This document shows positions 1 to 10,926 of a stretch of DNA of 64,000 bases, piece by piece. Each line of letters starts with the position of its first letter. Position 1 is the stretch's first letter. Position numbers and translations under genes: made by a program. Source of the stretch: Euonymus europaeus (taxonomy: Eukaryota; Streptophyta; Magnoliopsida; Celastrales; Celastraceae); the NCBI GenBank assembly GCA_963580455.1, contig OY756968.1, positions 9,647,544 to 9,711,543 on the forward strand, written 5' to 3'. The notes beneath the pieces were generated by a model, which searched no databases, was not told the DNA's origin, and worked only from the letters and a program-made list of their open reading frames with translations.

Positions 1-2129
1 CCTAGCAATTTAAGTCCGAATGCTATGAAATTTGATATGCAATGTTGCAACACCTTAACAAACAATATATCAACAATTCAGCTCAAAATTCAAATTATAG
101 CTATGTGAGCAGTTCACGGAAAAATTGATATTGCAGAAAATTAACAATCAAAAGTGTGCCTAGAATCCACTACTCACAAGTTTCTCAATCACAAGCAATT
201 TCCCAACAAGCAATCGCAGGAAGCAACACCCTAAAATCAACTTCTAAGGCACACAAATCACCAATAGCACCAATAGAGTGATAACCAATTCAAGTCACTA
301 CAAGGCAGCAAGTTTAGCACACAAACAAGCAAGGAAATTAAATAGTGTGCTCAAGGATATATAGTGGTTCGGTGCTCACACCTACATCCACTACCTAAGC
401 CCTCTAGCTTAGGATTTCCCAATCCACTAAAGGATATAAGTGGCTTTGCAAGTTCACCACAAACTTAGGGTTTCCAAGCACATCCCAAACTTGTACACCA
501 TTAAGGTTTGAAGCTAATCTTAAACTTTTATACACTTCCCAAAGGTAGTGCCCTCAAAAGGGACTTTTACAAGTGTTTGGAATTTGGTTCTCTCAAGATT
601 AGCTCTAGGCTATTTTGTGAGGAACACTCAAGAACAAACAAGGATGCTCACGGGTAGGAAATATGTCTGTAGCAAACTCTTGTACAAACTCACACAAAGC
701 TCACAATATATCAAGGATACGCTTGGGAGAAACTTTGTTGAGTGTTTGTTTGGATCTCTTGGAATGATGAAAATAGGCTTGAATGCTTGTAGACACAATA
801 ACTCAAAGAGATCTTGGAAGAAGGCTCCAATAAAAAAGATGAAGTTGAGAGCAAGTAGGCCTGAACACTTAGTAAAAATTTTGCAATGCTTCTTTTTTAC
901 CACAAGTCTCATACGCCCCTCTCTTATCTTCCAAGAAAAAATAAATCTTGACCCTTGATTCAAATCAACTCTTGATCTTGGCCATTGATTCTTCTTTAAA
1001 TCTCAGCCCTTCTTTAATTCAACCACTCTAATCCCATCCTTCAAAAATAGTGTCGTTGGCATCATTTTGTCAAGAGTTCTCATTTTGAGTTGCACCTTGT
1101 TTGGATCAATCAAATGAGTCTTCTTCATGAAGCAACTCTCTCTCAAGGAATGCCAAACAAGTCCATCTTAAATTCTGGAAAATATTATAACTTTATGTCA
1201 TCTTGTCCCTCCCTTGTCTCCATAGTCAAGTGTTAGGCACAATACCAACCCAAGTATTTCAAACTTGTATTCCCTTTTCTTTCTTGACTCCAAGAAAAAA
1301 TGAGAAGGCTTCTGGAAGCTCTTCAAATAATTCTCCAGCAATAATAACACTAAGCGCATGGTTGGAACCATTTCTTGCACACAAAGTATTAACCTTGACT
1401 CAAATAGGGTTGACCATGACAAAGCTTGTCCAAATGAGCTTCAAATCATGATGCACGAATTTTATCAATTAATAATACATTAAATCATCTCATGATGATC
1501 AATTGATTAAACCTACAAAAAGAATAGATGACAAAGCATCACATTTTTGCTTGTAAGCTCAAAGAGCTTCAATGCTTGCACTTAGGTTAATCAACATGGT
1601 ATAATCTCAATTAAATTCATGTAAGCACTTTATAAATCAATTTATCCATATAAGAGTGTGCATACAAAATTTCACTTATAATTGAGGTCATTTGGTCATT
1701 CAATTTGATCATGCAAATCTCAATTAGCCTAGTTTCATACCTGCACAGGTGAATTAATTTCAACATACAAATTGAACATTATAGACTTAAAATTGACCTG
1801 AAATTATTTGACAAAGAAAAATTCTAGAGTATCTTAAATAAGTTTCAGAACAAAAATCAAGTTAATCGGAGATCATTTGAACAAGTTATGACTGTTCAAC
1901 CAATGTGTGTCCAGTATGATGTTTGGACAGATTTTAGCATCAAAAAATAAGTAAGTCCAAATTCATCCAATTTATATCAAACATGATTACAAAGATATAT
2001 AATGAAGCTTATATCAGTAGATATAATTCATTTCATGATTTATCCAAATTCATGCAAAGTTGAGCACAATCAAATAGTCCAATATGTATTTTTGCATCAA
2101 AACACAAATGTAGGACCTATGGTCCAACA
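1..2129 (-). mobile_element. Partial LTR of an LTR retrotransposon, truncated by window edge
   Basis: This AT-rich stretch holds no credible gene. Read on the minus strand it begins at 2129 with TGTTGGACCATAGG, a TGTTGGA-type start common in plant LTRs, exactly where the satellite begins on the other side. Further in, at about 345-400, the minus strand carries a TATA-like stretch (CTATATATCC) next to a segment about an accessible 'GAACCACTATATATC' context, which I recall from SIRE-like copia LTRs. The other LTR and the coding region would lie left of the window, so class and TSD cannot be checked. The open frames at 548-958 and 1198-1451 have no recognisable domain. An alternative is an unrelated repeat that happens to abut the array. 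Confidence 0.5.
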
Positions 2130-3905
2130 TAAACAATCTATAGTGTCTGTACTCAAAAAATTTAACATAAAATGACAATAAAAAGTGCAGACCGACGAAC
2201 TTTGATGGTTTAGAATTGCTCAACTCTCTTCATGGGGGAGCGTTTGACAATTTTGTCCATTTGAGATATGAAAAGTGGATCTTTTGGCTTCGAAACAATT
2301 TACGGAGCCTATACTCATAAAATTTTACATAAAATAACAATAAAAAGTGTACACCAACTAAATTTAATGGTCCAAAATTTTTGAATTCTATCAATTGAGG
2401 AGCTTTTAAAGGTTTTGCCCATTTGAAATCAAAAGCTGGTCTTTTGATAAAGAAACAATCTACGAAGAGTATACTAGTAAATTTAGAAAAAAATCAGCAA
2501 TAAAATGTGCACACCTATCAACTTTGATGGTTTGGAATTTCTTAATTCTTTTCATGGAGGAACTTTTAACGGTTTTGACAATTTGAGAACGAAAGTTGGT
2601 ATTTTGCTAATGAAACAATCTATGGAGTCTATACTCTTAACTCTTGACATAAAAGAACAATGAAAAGCGTACACCAACCAACGTTGATGATTCAAAAATG
2701 TTAAGCTCTCTCGATAGAGCTGCTTTTACTGTTTTGTCCAATTGAGAATGAAAGTTGTTCTTTTGACAACGAAATAATCTACAAAGGGAATACTAGAAAA
2801 TTTGGACATAAAACAACAACAAAAAGTTCTAACCCATCAACATTGATGGTTCTGAAGGGCTTAAGTCTTTCTATGGATGAGCTTTTAACGGTTTTTTCGA
2901 TTTGGGAAGGAAAGTTGGTCTCTCGGCAACGAAACAGTCTACGAAATCTATACTCATAAAATTTGACATAAAATAACAATAAAATGTGTACACCGAACAA
3001 CTTTGATGGTTTGAAATCACTCAAGTCTCTTGATAGAGGGACTTTTAATGGTTTTGTCCAATTGAGAACGAACGTTGGTCTTTCGAAAATGAAATCATCT
3101 ACAAAGCATAAACTAGTAAATTTGGACATAAAGCAACAATAAAATGTGCACAACTATCAAGTTTGATGGTTTGGAATTACTCAATTATATTCATGAAGGA
3201 ACTTTTAATGTTTTTGACAATTTGAGAACGAAAGTTGGTCTATTGGTAACGAAACAATCTAAGGAATCTATATTCGTAAAATTTGACATCAAAGAACAAT
3301 GAAAAGTGTACACCGACCAACATTCATGATTTGAAAATGCTCAACTCTCTCTGTAGAGTTGCTTTTAACAATTTTGTCCAATTGGGAACGAAAGTTATTC
3401 TTTTGACAACGACATAATCTACCAAGGGAATACTAGAAAATTTGGAAATATGCCAACAATAAAAATTGCACACCCATCAACATTGATGGTTCTTTATGGC
3501 TTAACTCTCTCCATGGCGGAGCTTTTAACAGTTTTTTTCATTTGGAAATGAAATTTGGTCTTTTGTTAAAGAAATAGTCTATGAAGTGTATAATTGAAAA
3601 TTTGACATAAAAGAATAATGAAAAGTGTACACTGACCAATGTTGATAATTTGAAAATGCTAAACTCTCTCAATAGAGCGTCTTTTAACTGTTTTGTCCAA
3701 TTGTGTACAAAAGTCATTCTTTTGACAACGAAATAATCTATGAAGGGAATTTTAGAAACTTTGATGGTTAAATGGCTCAAGTCTCTACATGGAGGAGCTT
3801 TTAACGGTTTTTTCGATTTGAGAACGGAACTTGGTGTTTTGTCAACAAAATAGCCTACGGAGCCTATACTCATAAAATTTGACATAAAATAACAATAAAA
3901 AGTGT
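2130..3905. repeat. Satellite array block 1 (about 159-160-bp monomers, tetrameric HOR)
   Basis: About 11 monomers. Each carries the landmarks ATAACAATAAAAAGTG, a variable 'CC.A.CAAC.TTGATGG' segment, CTCAACTCTCTCCATGGAGG, AGCTTTTAACGGTTTTGTCC, GAAAGTTGGTCTTTTG and CTATACTC.TAAAATTTGACA. Monomers differ by class. Those reading 'CACCTATCAAC' (class B) lie near 2510 and 3150, those reading 'TTGATGATT' (class C) near 2665 and 3305, and those reading 'CACCCATCAAC' (class D) near 2825 and 3468, so the higher-order period is about 640 bp (four monomers). Junction with the left LTR is sharp at 2129/2130. The right edge against element G1 is blurred between about 3900 and 3950. Confidence 0.9.
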
Positions 3906-6016
3906 GCAACCAAATAGAAACTTAGGATTGATGGTTAATTGAAAATATGTATTTTGTGTGTTGGTGTGTTATAGGGAGATTTGAAACTAGACTCAGCACA
4001 CCTCATGGGTGCCTAGGCGCTGTGCGCAATCCAGTGGGCAATAGAAAAATAAGTAGGCACATGGGAGCCTAGGCGCACTTCGTCTGGGTGTGAAATTTTC
4101 TACATGCCCAGGATGGATCACAAAGTAGCAGGTTCGTGAAATTTAGTTAGGCCAGAGCGCCTAGGCGCAACCCGATGTTTCAAAAAGGCTCACGTGAACC
4201 AAAACTGGTATTTTCTTTGGGTATCCGAGTTCTAGAGTGTGAGAGAGCAATGAACCTAGTGAGAGAAAGGATTTCTGGCAAGGATTTGGACTAATTTTCA
4301 AAGATACATCATCATTGTAGTGGAAAATTGAAGATTCAAGCTTGGTGTGAAGGTTTTTGGTAAGTTTTTCTAGTTTTGTAATCTCTAGGGTTTTTGTATA
4401 TTCAGTTAGATTTCTTTAGAGTTTGGTTTTATGGCTTAAATATGTTGATTTGGACTTGATTATGGATGTATATATAGGTTTGTTTGTGACTTTGGAGTAA
4501 AGTTGTGATTGGGCTAAGGTTCAAGCCTTAGGGAAGGATTTCTAGAGGGAGAACGTGAGTAATCCGAATTTCTTGACTTGTAATCATGTTTTATGAATGG
4601 TTGATCTTATATTGATGTGTGAGAGGGTTCGATTTTCTCATATGGTTAGGTTTGGAAAATTGAAACCCTAGAGTTGAATTTTCATTGATTTTGAGTAAAT
4701 TGCTCCAAATGAGGTAGGGGATTCTTGACCCATTCTTTTTGATATCCTTCTTTGTTCTATAAAATGCTGTTGTATCCTTATTGGTCTTTATGTTGGTGTT
4801 CCTGCCTTATTGTGATTAAGGAAGAGCGAACCTAGGGTTTTTGATATTTATCTCTAAATGTAAAATGCATTGCCCGTTTATATGTTCACTCATCCATTGA
4901 GCATGTTTTGGATCTTTTCATGCATCATTGGTAGTTAATTATATATGTAAGATGATATATATATGTGCATTGGCATGGCATACCCATGATTGCATTAGAG
5001 CTTGCATGGGATTCTCGAGTATGGACTCGGGATACCATAGGTCACATGAAAGTCATGTGAGAGGATGATTGCATGTCATGGTGCTGACATAAGTCATATG
5101 AATCCATGTGAGGCAACACACTTAAGGTGTGGGTGTGAAGGGGATTACTCAACCGGGTACACCCTTCGTGGGTGCAGTGTGAATGATGATTGCACTCTCA
5201 TTCATTGATAGTTGGAAACCATGATGTGAATTTGAGGTTTGGTCAATCCATAGTTGAAGATTAGTGGATTGATGAATGTGTTTGGCCTTGGAGGAAATAC
5301 TTGGACTTTATGTTGTGAAATGTGACACGTGCATGATAGATAGCATATTATTGCACTATCCTCCTTTATTATCCGCTTTATTTTTTATTTTACTCTATAG
5401 TGAGCTTCTAGCTCACTCCTTTATTTTATTTCCTCTTCAGGTGAGACTTGTACGAGTGCCAGTGATGCGGGTGAGTAGAGACAATGTTGTGGCATGGATG
5501 GCACTTGGAGTGGGGTTTAGGTTTGGGTTGGTAGACTTGAACCATTTATATATACACACTTGTTATATTTGAGAGTCATGTGTCATGTAGAATATGTGAT
5601 TTCTTTTGCTGTGGATTTGAACGGTTAGAAGGGAATCCGTGAAACTGGATCTTTTGAACACGGTTTTGGACTTTGGGTCCTAAGACTATGATGTATGGAT
5701 TTATTTTGATGTTTCAATTGTGAAAAACAATTTGCGCATGCTGCTAGATGGCCTGAGGCCTTGATAGGATGTGGTTGCATGCTGATAAAGGCCGGAGGCC
5801 GGATGTGGTTGCATGTTGATAAGATGTGATTGCGTCTTTGTGCTGCGTTTGTTTCAGGTGGGCATTCCTTTATGTACGAGGAGATTTTGTGACATTTTTT
5901 ATTTAGGAATTGACCTAGTTGATAAAACTATGGTTAGAACATTGGATGTTAATCACATTGACTACCTAGGATGGTGCCGTAAGCGCCACGTAACGTTCTA
6001 GAAACGGAGCGTTACA
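3906..6016 (+). repeat. 5' LTR of element G1
   Basis: About 2.1 kb ending in GGAGCGTTACA at 6016, followed after three bases by a primer binding site. The segment from about 5419 to 6016 is repeated at 10339-10926 (for example CAGGTGAGACTTGTACGAGTG, AAGCGCCACGTAACGTTCT), which identifies it as an LTR. Near its start (4010-4165) it carries several GCCTAGGCGC-type palindromes like those in the LTRs of G2 and of the 41-43 kb block. The usual TGTGAAACCCC start of the family is not seen, so the first bases are probably lost. Short open frames at 5276-5572 and 5813-6001 are not genes. Confidence 0.8.
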
Positions 6017-6019
6017 ATT

Positions 6020-6030
6020 TGGTATCGGAG
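6020..6030 (+). other. Primer binding site of G1 (initiator Met tRNA type)
   Basis: TGGTATCGGAG lies three bases after the LTR end, close to the plant initiator-tRNA-Met site TGGTATCAGAG with one change (A to G). It would prime minus-strand DNA synthesis. Confidence 0.8.
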
Positions 6031-6187
6031 GTAGGTTCGATTAAAGATCTGTGTATGAGTTCAGGATGTTAGTGGTGTATCACAATGAGTCTGCAAGCCA
6101 TGCCACAAACTCTACTGATCCGATATGTCATTCTTTCCCTTGTAAATCCTTGATTGAGCTTTTATTTGATGGTATCATCTGTTTGCC

Positions 6188-7483
6188 ATGCAGATGAATA
6201 CTCGTATGACTATGAGGTCTATGCCTACCGAGGAGACCTCTAGGGGAGAGGGTGGACGCGATACCACTCGGAGAGGCCGGGGTAGAGGACGTAGTGTTGG
6301 AGTAATGCGTGCTCCTAGGCGGGTATCGAGCACTCAGGATTTTGTGTTTAAGGTGACTATAGGGAGGACATCAGAGGTTCCACTAGGACAGGTAATCGAG
6401 ATCGAGGGAGTGACGATGACACCCGATACCACAGTGGCGGTACCACATATGACCTTACCAAAATTTATAGGAATTGTGATGAACCTAGTGCAAGTGGTTC
6501 CGTCATAGATGGTTAGGGCTCTTGATGTTCGCACAGAGGAACTTACACCTACACCTCCTTCTACATTAGGGGCGGGTGCTGAGGTGGAGGCATACCAGAG
6601 GTAGAGTAGAGGCGTATTTGAGGTTGATCAATTGAGGAAGACTACTCCTTCTACATTCTCCAAAGATAGAGAGGGGACAGAAGCTGAAAAATGGTTGAAG
6701 CATATGCGTGTCAGACTGGATACGTTGGAGATACCCGATAACAGGAGGGTGAGGCTAGTCTACTTCTACCTTGGTGGATGACCCCACGAGTGGTGGAGTG
6801 CACTAGAGTAGAGGAAGAATGAACTCATGCGGTTTTAATTTGAAGACTTATTCATGCAGAAGTTTGTTCCGAGGCCTTTTCAGACAGAGAGGGTCAAGAA
6901 ATTTTTGGAATTGATACATACACAAGATATGACGGTGGCGTAGTACACCAAGCAATTTGATATGTTGTATCGGTTTGGGAAGTAATTTGCTCCAACCGAT
7001 GAGAGTAAAGCCATGAGATATCATTGTGGGTTAACTTCAAGTCTTGGTAGGATGGTGTTGGCAACTAGGGTGCAGAAGTATGCTGAGAAAGTGGAGATGG
7101 CACTAGAGTTTGAACACGGTGAGAGGGAAGAAGTTCAGAGGAGTTTACTAGCTTTTGGGGGTAGTAGTAGTGGTGGAGGAAATAGTAACAAAAGGCAGAG
7201 GACTGACTCCTATCAGTAGAAGCGAGATCAGAGTAAGAGTGCAAAGCCACACTAGGGCAAGGTGACTTGTTACAAGTGTCAAAATGAGGGGCACAAGCAG
7301 AATCAATGTCGATCTACTGGGATCAAGTTCTTTGGGTGTGGGAAGATTGGACACAAAAAGAGTGAGTTCACACATAGTAGTAGGGGAGCACAACAGTCTC
7401 AAGTACTGGGATTGCCAGCTCCAACATTAGCTCTAGCTCTCCCATCTACCGTTCCATCTAGGGGCAAGGTGCGCGGTGGTTTT
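6188..7483 (+). pseudogene. G1 gag, broken by nonsense codons
   Basis: Gag forms the capsid and nucleocapsid of the element's particle. It starts MQMNTR at 6188, the same start as G2 gag. An arginine-rich N-terminus (RRGRGRG) is followed by the retrotransposon gag domain (about 6660-7130; VDQLRKT, MQKFVPRPF, SLGRMV). At 7270-7370 there are two knuckles: CYKCQNEGHKQNQC is complete; the second, FFGCGKIGHKKSEF, has lost its first and last cysteines to Phe. The frame is the same from 6188 to 7483 with no frameshift, but it has about ten stop codons (first at 6506-6508), most at positions where G2 has Gln or Trp. The frame then runs into the inserted solo LTR at 7484 and resumes in phase at 8560. 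Confidence 0.85.
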
Positions 7484-8554
7484 TGATAGGTGTAGAATGC
7501 ACCTATAATTCTGGGCTTTAATTGTTGTAATTGGTATGATTTCAAGATTGAAATACTGCCCAAACATATGTTTATGTGTCAGGTATTGCTGTTTGTAAAA
7601 TTGCTATTCTGGAAGGAATTTGCGACCTTTCTACGGCTGCAAATCTGGGCAGGAGAATGACGTCAATTAAATTGCTTATGTGGCAAGAAGGGCTCATATG
7701 TCTTTGTGAGATCTTTTCCAGGGAAAAAGAGAACTTACTAAAAATAGAAATGGGACAACACAAAAGCAGAGAAGAAAGATAGAAAGAGGGAGTAGACATT
7801 CCAGAAGATAGAAACGGAAGAGGAGAAAGATTAGCAAGGGGGAGTCAGAGAGATCAAATTATATTTCTTCTCTACAACTGGTTTTGGATTTTTATTTCTG
7901 TATTTGAATATGTATATGTGTAACTAAAGTACTTATTAGCTTGGGTTTGGTTAGTTCTTGTATTTGATCTTGGTTGAACAATTCTATGGTTGATTACACT
8001 AGGATTAATTTATGAATCTCTGAATTAATTGATGATTTCTTGTTATTGTGAATGTCTGATCAACTTCATGATGTTGGGGAACTATTAGTTAGGCACATTC
8101 AGCTGGCCAGTACCCGGTGTCTAACAAGTGACAAAAATCTGATTAAGGTCCAGATTTGGGATTTGTAAACACAATTTATTAGGTAATACACCATTGCTTA
8201 AGGTTGTGTGATTGTCGACTTTCTAGTTCGTATGCTTATTTTAGGAAACTCTTAGGGTACGCCAACCAAGACTTCTAAGATAAGAAAAGATTTTTAGGCT
8301 GGACTAAAGCCAAGGGTAGGAAAGTCAGAGTTAAGAGAGCCGGACCAAGGTCTCTTGATTGATGTCATTAATTCTTTAAATTGTGTGATTGCAATTGGAA
8401 TTATTGCTTTATAGTTTGTTCGGTAGTTGAGCAGTCTCTATGGATACGATCCCATTCGCTTTTATACTATTTATGACACGTACACTTGCGGATAGGGTAA
8501 GACCCGTCTTTATTTGATATTGCAAGATTAACTTGCAATATTTTATATCGACCA
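7484..8554. mobile_element. Solo LTR inside G1 gag, 1071 bp, TSD GTTTT
   Basis: The insert starts TGATAGG and ends TCGACCA, so it has TG...CA ends, and it is flanked by the direct repeat GTTTT (7479-7483 and 8555-8559). There is no internal coding region, which fits an LTR left behind after recombination between the two LTRs of a full element. Its sequence is unlike the G-family LTRs. The end reading 'GTACACTTGCGGATAGG' resembles what I recall of other plant gypsy LTRs, but the family is not identified. The open frames at 7572-7799 are chance. A non-autonomous element with TG...CA ends is the alternative. Confidence 0.85.
7486..7506. repeat. Inverted repeat at solo LTR end
   Basis: ATAGGTG (7486-7492) and CACCTAT (7500-7506) are perfect inverted copies separated by a 7-base loop, two bases in from the LTR terminus. 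Confidence 0.7.
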
Positions 8555-8559
8555 GTTTT

Positions 8560-10338
8560 AGGCAGCAATAGCAGACTTCGCAGCCACAGTCAACTAGTAC
8601 TTAGACGAGGATGTTTGCTATGGGACACCAAGAGGCACCAGAGCATCTGAACTTCATTGGACGTACCTTTATAGTTTTGAATGGTTTGGCAAGAGTGTCA
8701 CTTGATTCGGAGGCAACTACATTATTCATCACTAGTACTTTTACACGATCACTTGGGCTAGAAATTTTGTCAATACGGCGCATGTTTACGATGACTTCGC
8801 CAATGGGGTACTTTACTCCGTTGGAGGGGATAACTTTTGGTTGTGAGTGTAGATTTGGGGAAGTGGTCTTAAAGGCTGATTTTTACATGATGGATTCAAG
8901 GAGTTCGATATGATCCTTGGAGTTGATTGGTTGACAAAATATCATGGAGTACTAGATTTTTGGGAGAGGAAGATCACACTGAAGATACCCGAGGGAGGAG
9001 TGATGCCGTTGAAGGGATCAAAGGTGATTCCTTGTCCACATTTCTTGGAAAATCGTTTATACCAAGATTGTGGGATGGCGACTTTGGTGACTTTTGCACC
9101 TAAGGGTGATCTCACTATGTCGATTCGGGTAGTGGAAGAGTATTTGGACTTATTTTTGAAAGAGTTACCGGGATTACCTCCAAAGAGGGAAATTGACTTT
9201 GCAATTGAGTTACATCTGAAAGTGAAGCCAATTTCGATTCCTCTGTATTGGATGGCTCCAGTAGAGTTAAAAGAGTTGATGGCGCAACTAGAAGAGTTGC
9301 AAGACTTGAGGTTCATAAGGCCAAGTGTGTCACCCGTGGGGAGCACTAGTGCTATTTGTGAATAAGAAAGATGGGTCGTTAAGGATGTGTATCGACTACC
9401 GAAGGCTGAATAAGGTTACAGTGAAGAACAAGTATCCTTTTCCAAGAATTAACGATTTATTTGATCAATTGAGAGGTGCGAGGCATTTCTCGAAGATTGA
9501 TTTGAGATCGAGATATCATCAATTGATGGTAAAGGATTAGGATATCCGAAAGATAGCATTCAAGACTCTGTACAAACATTATGAGTTCTTGGTAATGCCG
9601 TTTGGGTTAACCAATGCCCCGGCCGGGTGTTCATGGATTTGATGCAACGGGTCCTTAGACTGTTTCTGTATAGGTTTTTGGTAATGTTCATTGATGACAT
9701 TATGATTTATTCCAAGATGGAGGAGGAGCATGAGAAACACTTAAGTGTGGTTTTGCAGACACTAAGGGAGAATCAATTGTTTGCCAAATTGAGCAAATGT
9801 GAATTTTGGGCAAAGGAAGTAAAATTTCTAGGGCATCTCATTACTCAAGAGGGCATTGCAGTTGACTACTCCAAGGTTAAGTCAGTTCTGAATTGTGTAA
9901 GACCGAAGAATGTGACTGAGATTCAAAGCTTTCTCGGGTTAGTGGGCCACTATCGAAGGTTCATTTTGGACTTTTCGATAGTGGCTGCACCTATGACCCA
10001 GTTAACCAAGAAGGGTAGGTCGTTTGTGCAGATATGGACGAGTGTGAGACGACATTCAAGAAATTGAAGAGGAGGTCGACAACACCTCCAGTGTTAATAC
10101 TACTAGAGAGAGATGTATGCTACCAGGTCTATTGTGATACATCTGGAGTGGGATTGGGGTGTGTGTTGATGTAAGGCAGAAAAGTTGTGGAGTATGGCTC
10201 TAGACTATTGAAGACACATGAGAAGAATTATCTAGTTCATGATCTGGAACTTGCAGCTGTTGTATTTGGGCTGAAGCAATGGAGATATTACCTTTACGGG
10301 GAGCGGTTTGAAGTATTTTCAGACCACAAGAGCCTCAA
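8560..10338 (+). pseudogene. G1 gag end, protease, reverse transcriptase and RNase H, broken
   Basis: Continuation of gag-pol after the solo LTR. The protease motif at 8704-8718 reads D-S-E-A-T instead of the usual D-S-G-[AT]-T, so the active-site Gly is lost. There is a one-base loss near 8895, a one-base gain in the C run at 9333-9335, a stop at 9538, a two-base gain near 9620 and another frameshift near 10030. RT shows [20 protein letters not shown] and the catalytic FIDD at 9687-9698. RNase H reads [14 protein letters not shown] and ends at [11 protein letters not shown]. Immediately after this the frame enters LTR sequence (about 10339), so integrase is missing. A chimeric open frame at 10187-10486 fuses RNase H to LTR and has no likely function. 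Confidence 0.88.
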
Positions 10339-10926
10339 GTCCTTTATTTTCTTTCCCCTTCAGGTGAGACTTGTACGAGTGTCGGTGATGGGGATAAGTA
10401 GAGACGACGTTGTGGCATGGATGGCATTTGGAGTGGGGTTTAGGTTTGGCTTGGTAGACTTGAACCATTTATACATACACGATTAATGTACTTGAGATTC
10501 ATATGTCGTGTAGACTATGTGACACTTTTTGGTGTGGATTTGGACAGCTACAAGGGAATCTGTAAAACTGGATCTTCTGAACTGGGTTTTGGACCTGGGG
10601 TCCTAATACTGTGATGTATGGATTTATTTTGATGTTTCAATTGCGGAAAACAGTTTGTGCATGCTCCCAAATGGTCTGAGGCCCTGCTAGGATGTGGTTG
10701 CATGCTGATAGAGGCTGGAGGCCCAGCTAGATGTGATGTGATTGTGTGTTTGTGCTGCGTTTGTTTCGGTGGTCATTCCCCGATGTACGGAGAAATGCTG
10801 CCGAATGTTTTTATTGAGGAATTGACCTAGTTGAGAAAACTAGGGTTAGAACCTTGGATGTTAATCACATTGACTACCTATGATGGTGCAGTAAGCGCCA
10901 CGTAACGTTCTGGAAACGGGGCATCA
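10339..10926 (+). repeat. 3' LTR remnant of G1
   Basis: Matches the last part of the 5' LTR (about 5419-6016) and ends AACGGGGCATCA before satellite resumes. The first three quarters of the LTR are gone in the same deletion that removed integrase. Confidence 0.82.

Larger units (their letters stand above)
3906..10926 (+). mobile_element. Ty3/gypsy retrotransposon G1, decayed, Tekay/Del-like
   Basis: The order on the plus strand is 5' LTR, tRNA-Met primer binding site, gag with CCHC knuckles, protease, reverse transcriptase, RNase H, then a direct jump into the middle of an LTR. Pol order (PR-RT-RH before IN) and RT similarity to G2 mark it as Ty3/gypsy; LTRs of about 2.1 kb and the RT type suggest the Tekay/Del chromovirus lineage, though the chromodomain region is missing. 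Integrase and the start of the 3' LTR are deleted. Gag is interrupted by a foreign solo LTR (7484-8554). Many nonsense codons and several frameshifts make it non-functional. No clean TSD is visible; the left end is rearranged, so the start is accurate only to about 60 bp. Confidence 0.85.

Noticed and set aside
548..963. Overlapping open frames on both strands in the left LTR fragment
   Set aside because: No domain, no conserved motif, and position inside an LTR-like region.
3230..3270. CENP-B-box-like text in satellite (minus strand CTTTCGTTCTCAAA)
   Set aside because: It matches the first half (TTCGTT) but not the essential CGGG and A positions of the box, so it does not qualify.
5276..6001. 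Open frames inside the G1 5' LTR
   Set aside because: They lie in LTR sequence repeated at 10339-10926 and have no domain. The similarity between the two places is LTR identity, not a gene family.
7572..7799. Open frames on both strands in the solo LTR within G1
   Set aside because: Inside a TSD-bounded LTR with no recognisable protein.
10187..10486. Novel fusion gene of RNase H and an unknown C-terminus
   Set aside because: The C-terminal half is translated LTR, joined by a deletion in a dead element.
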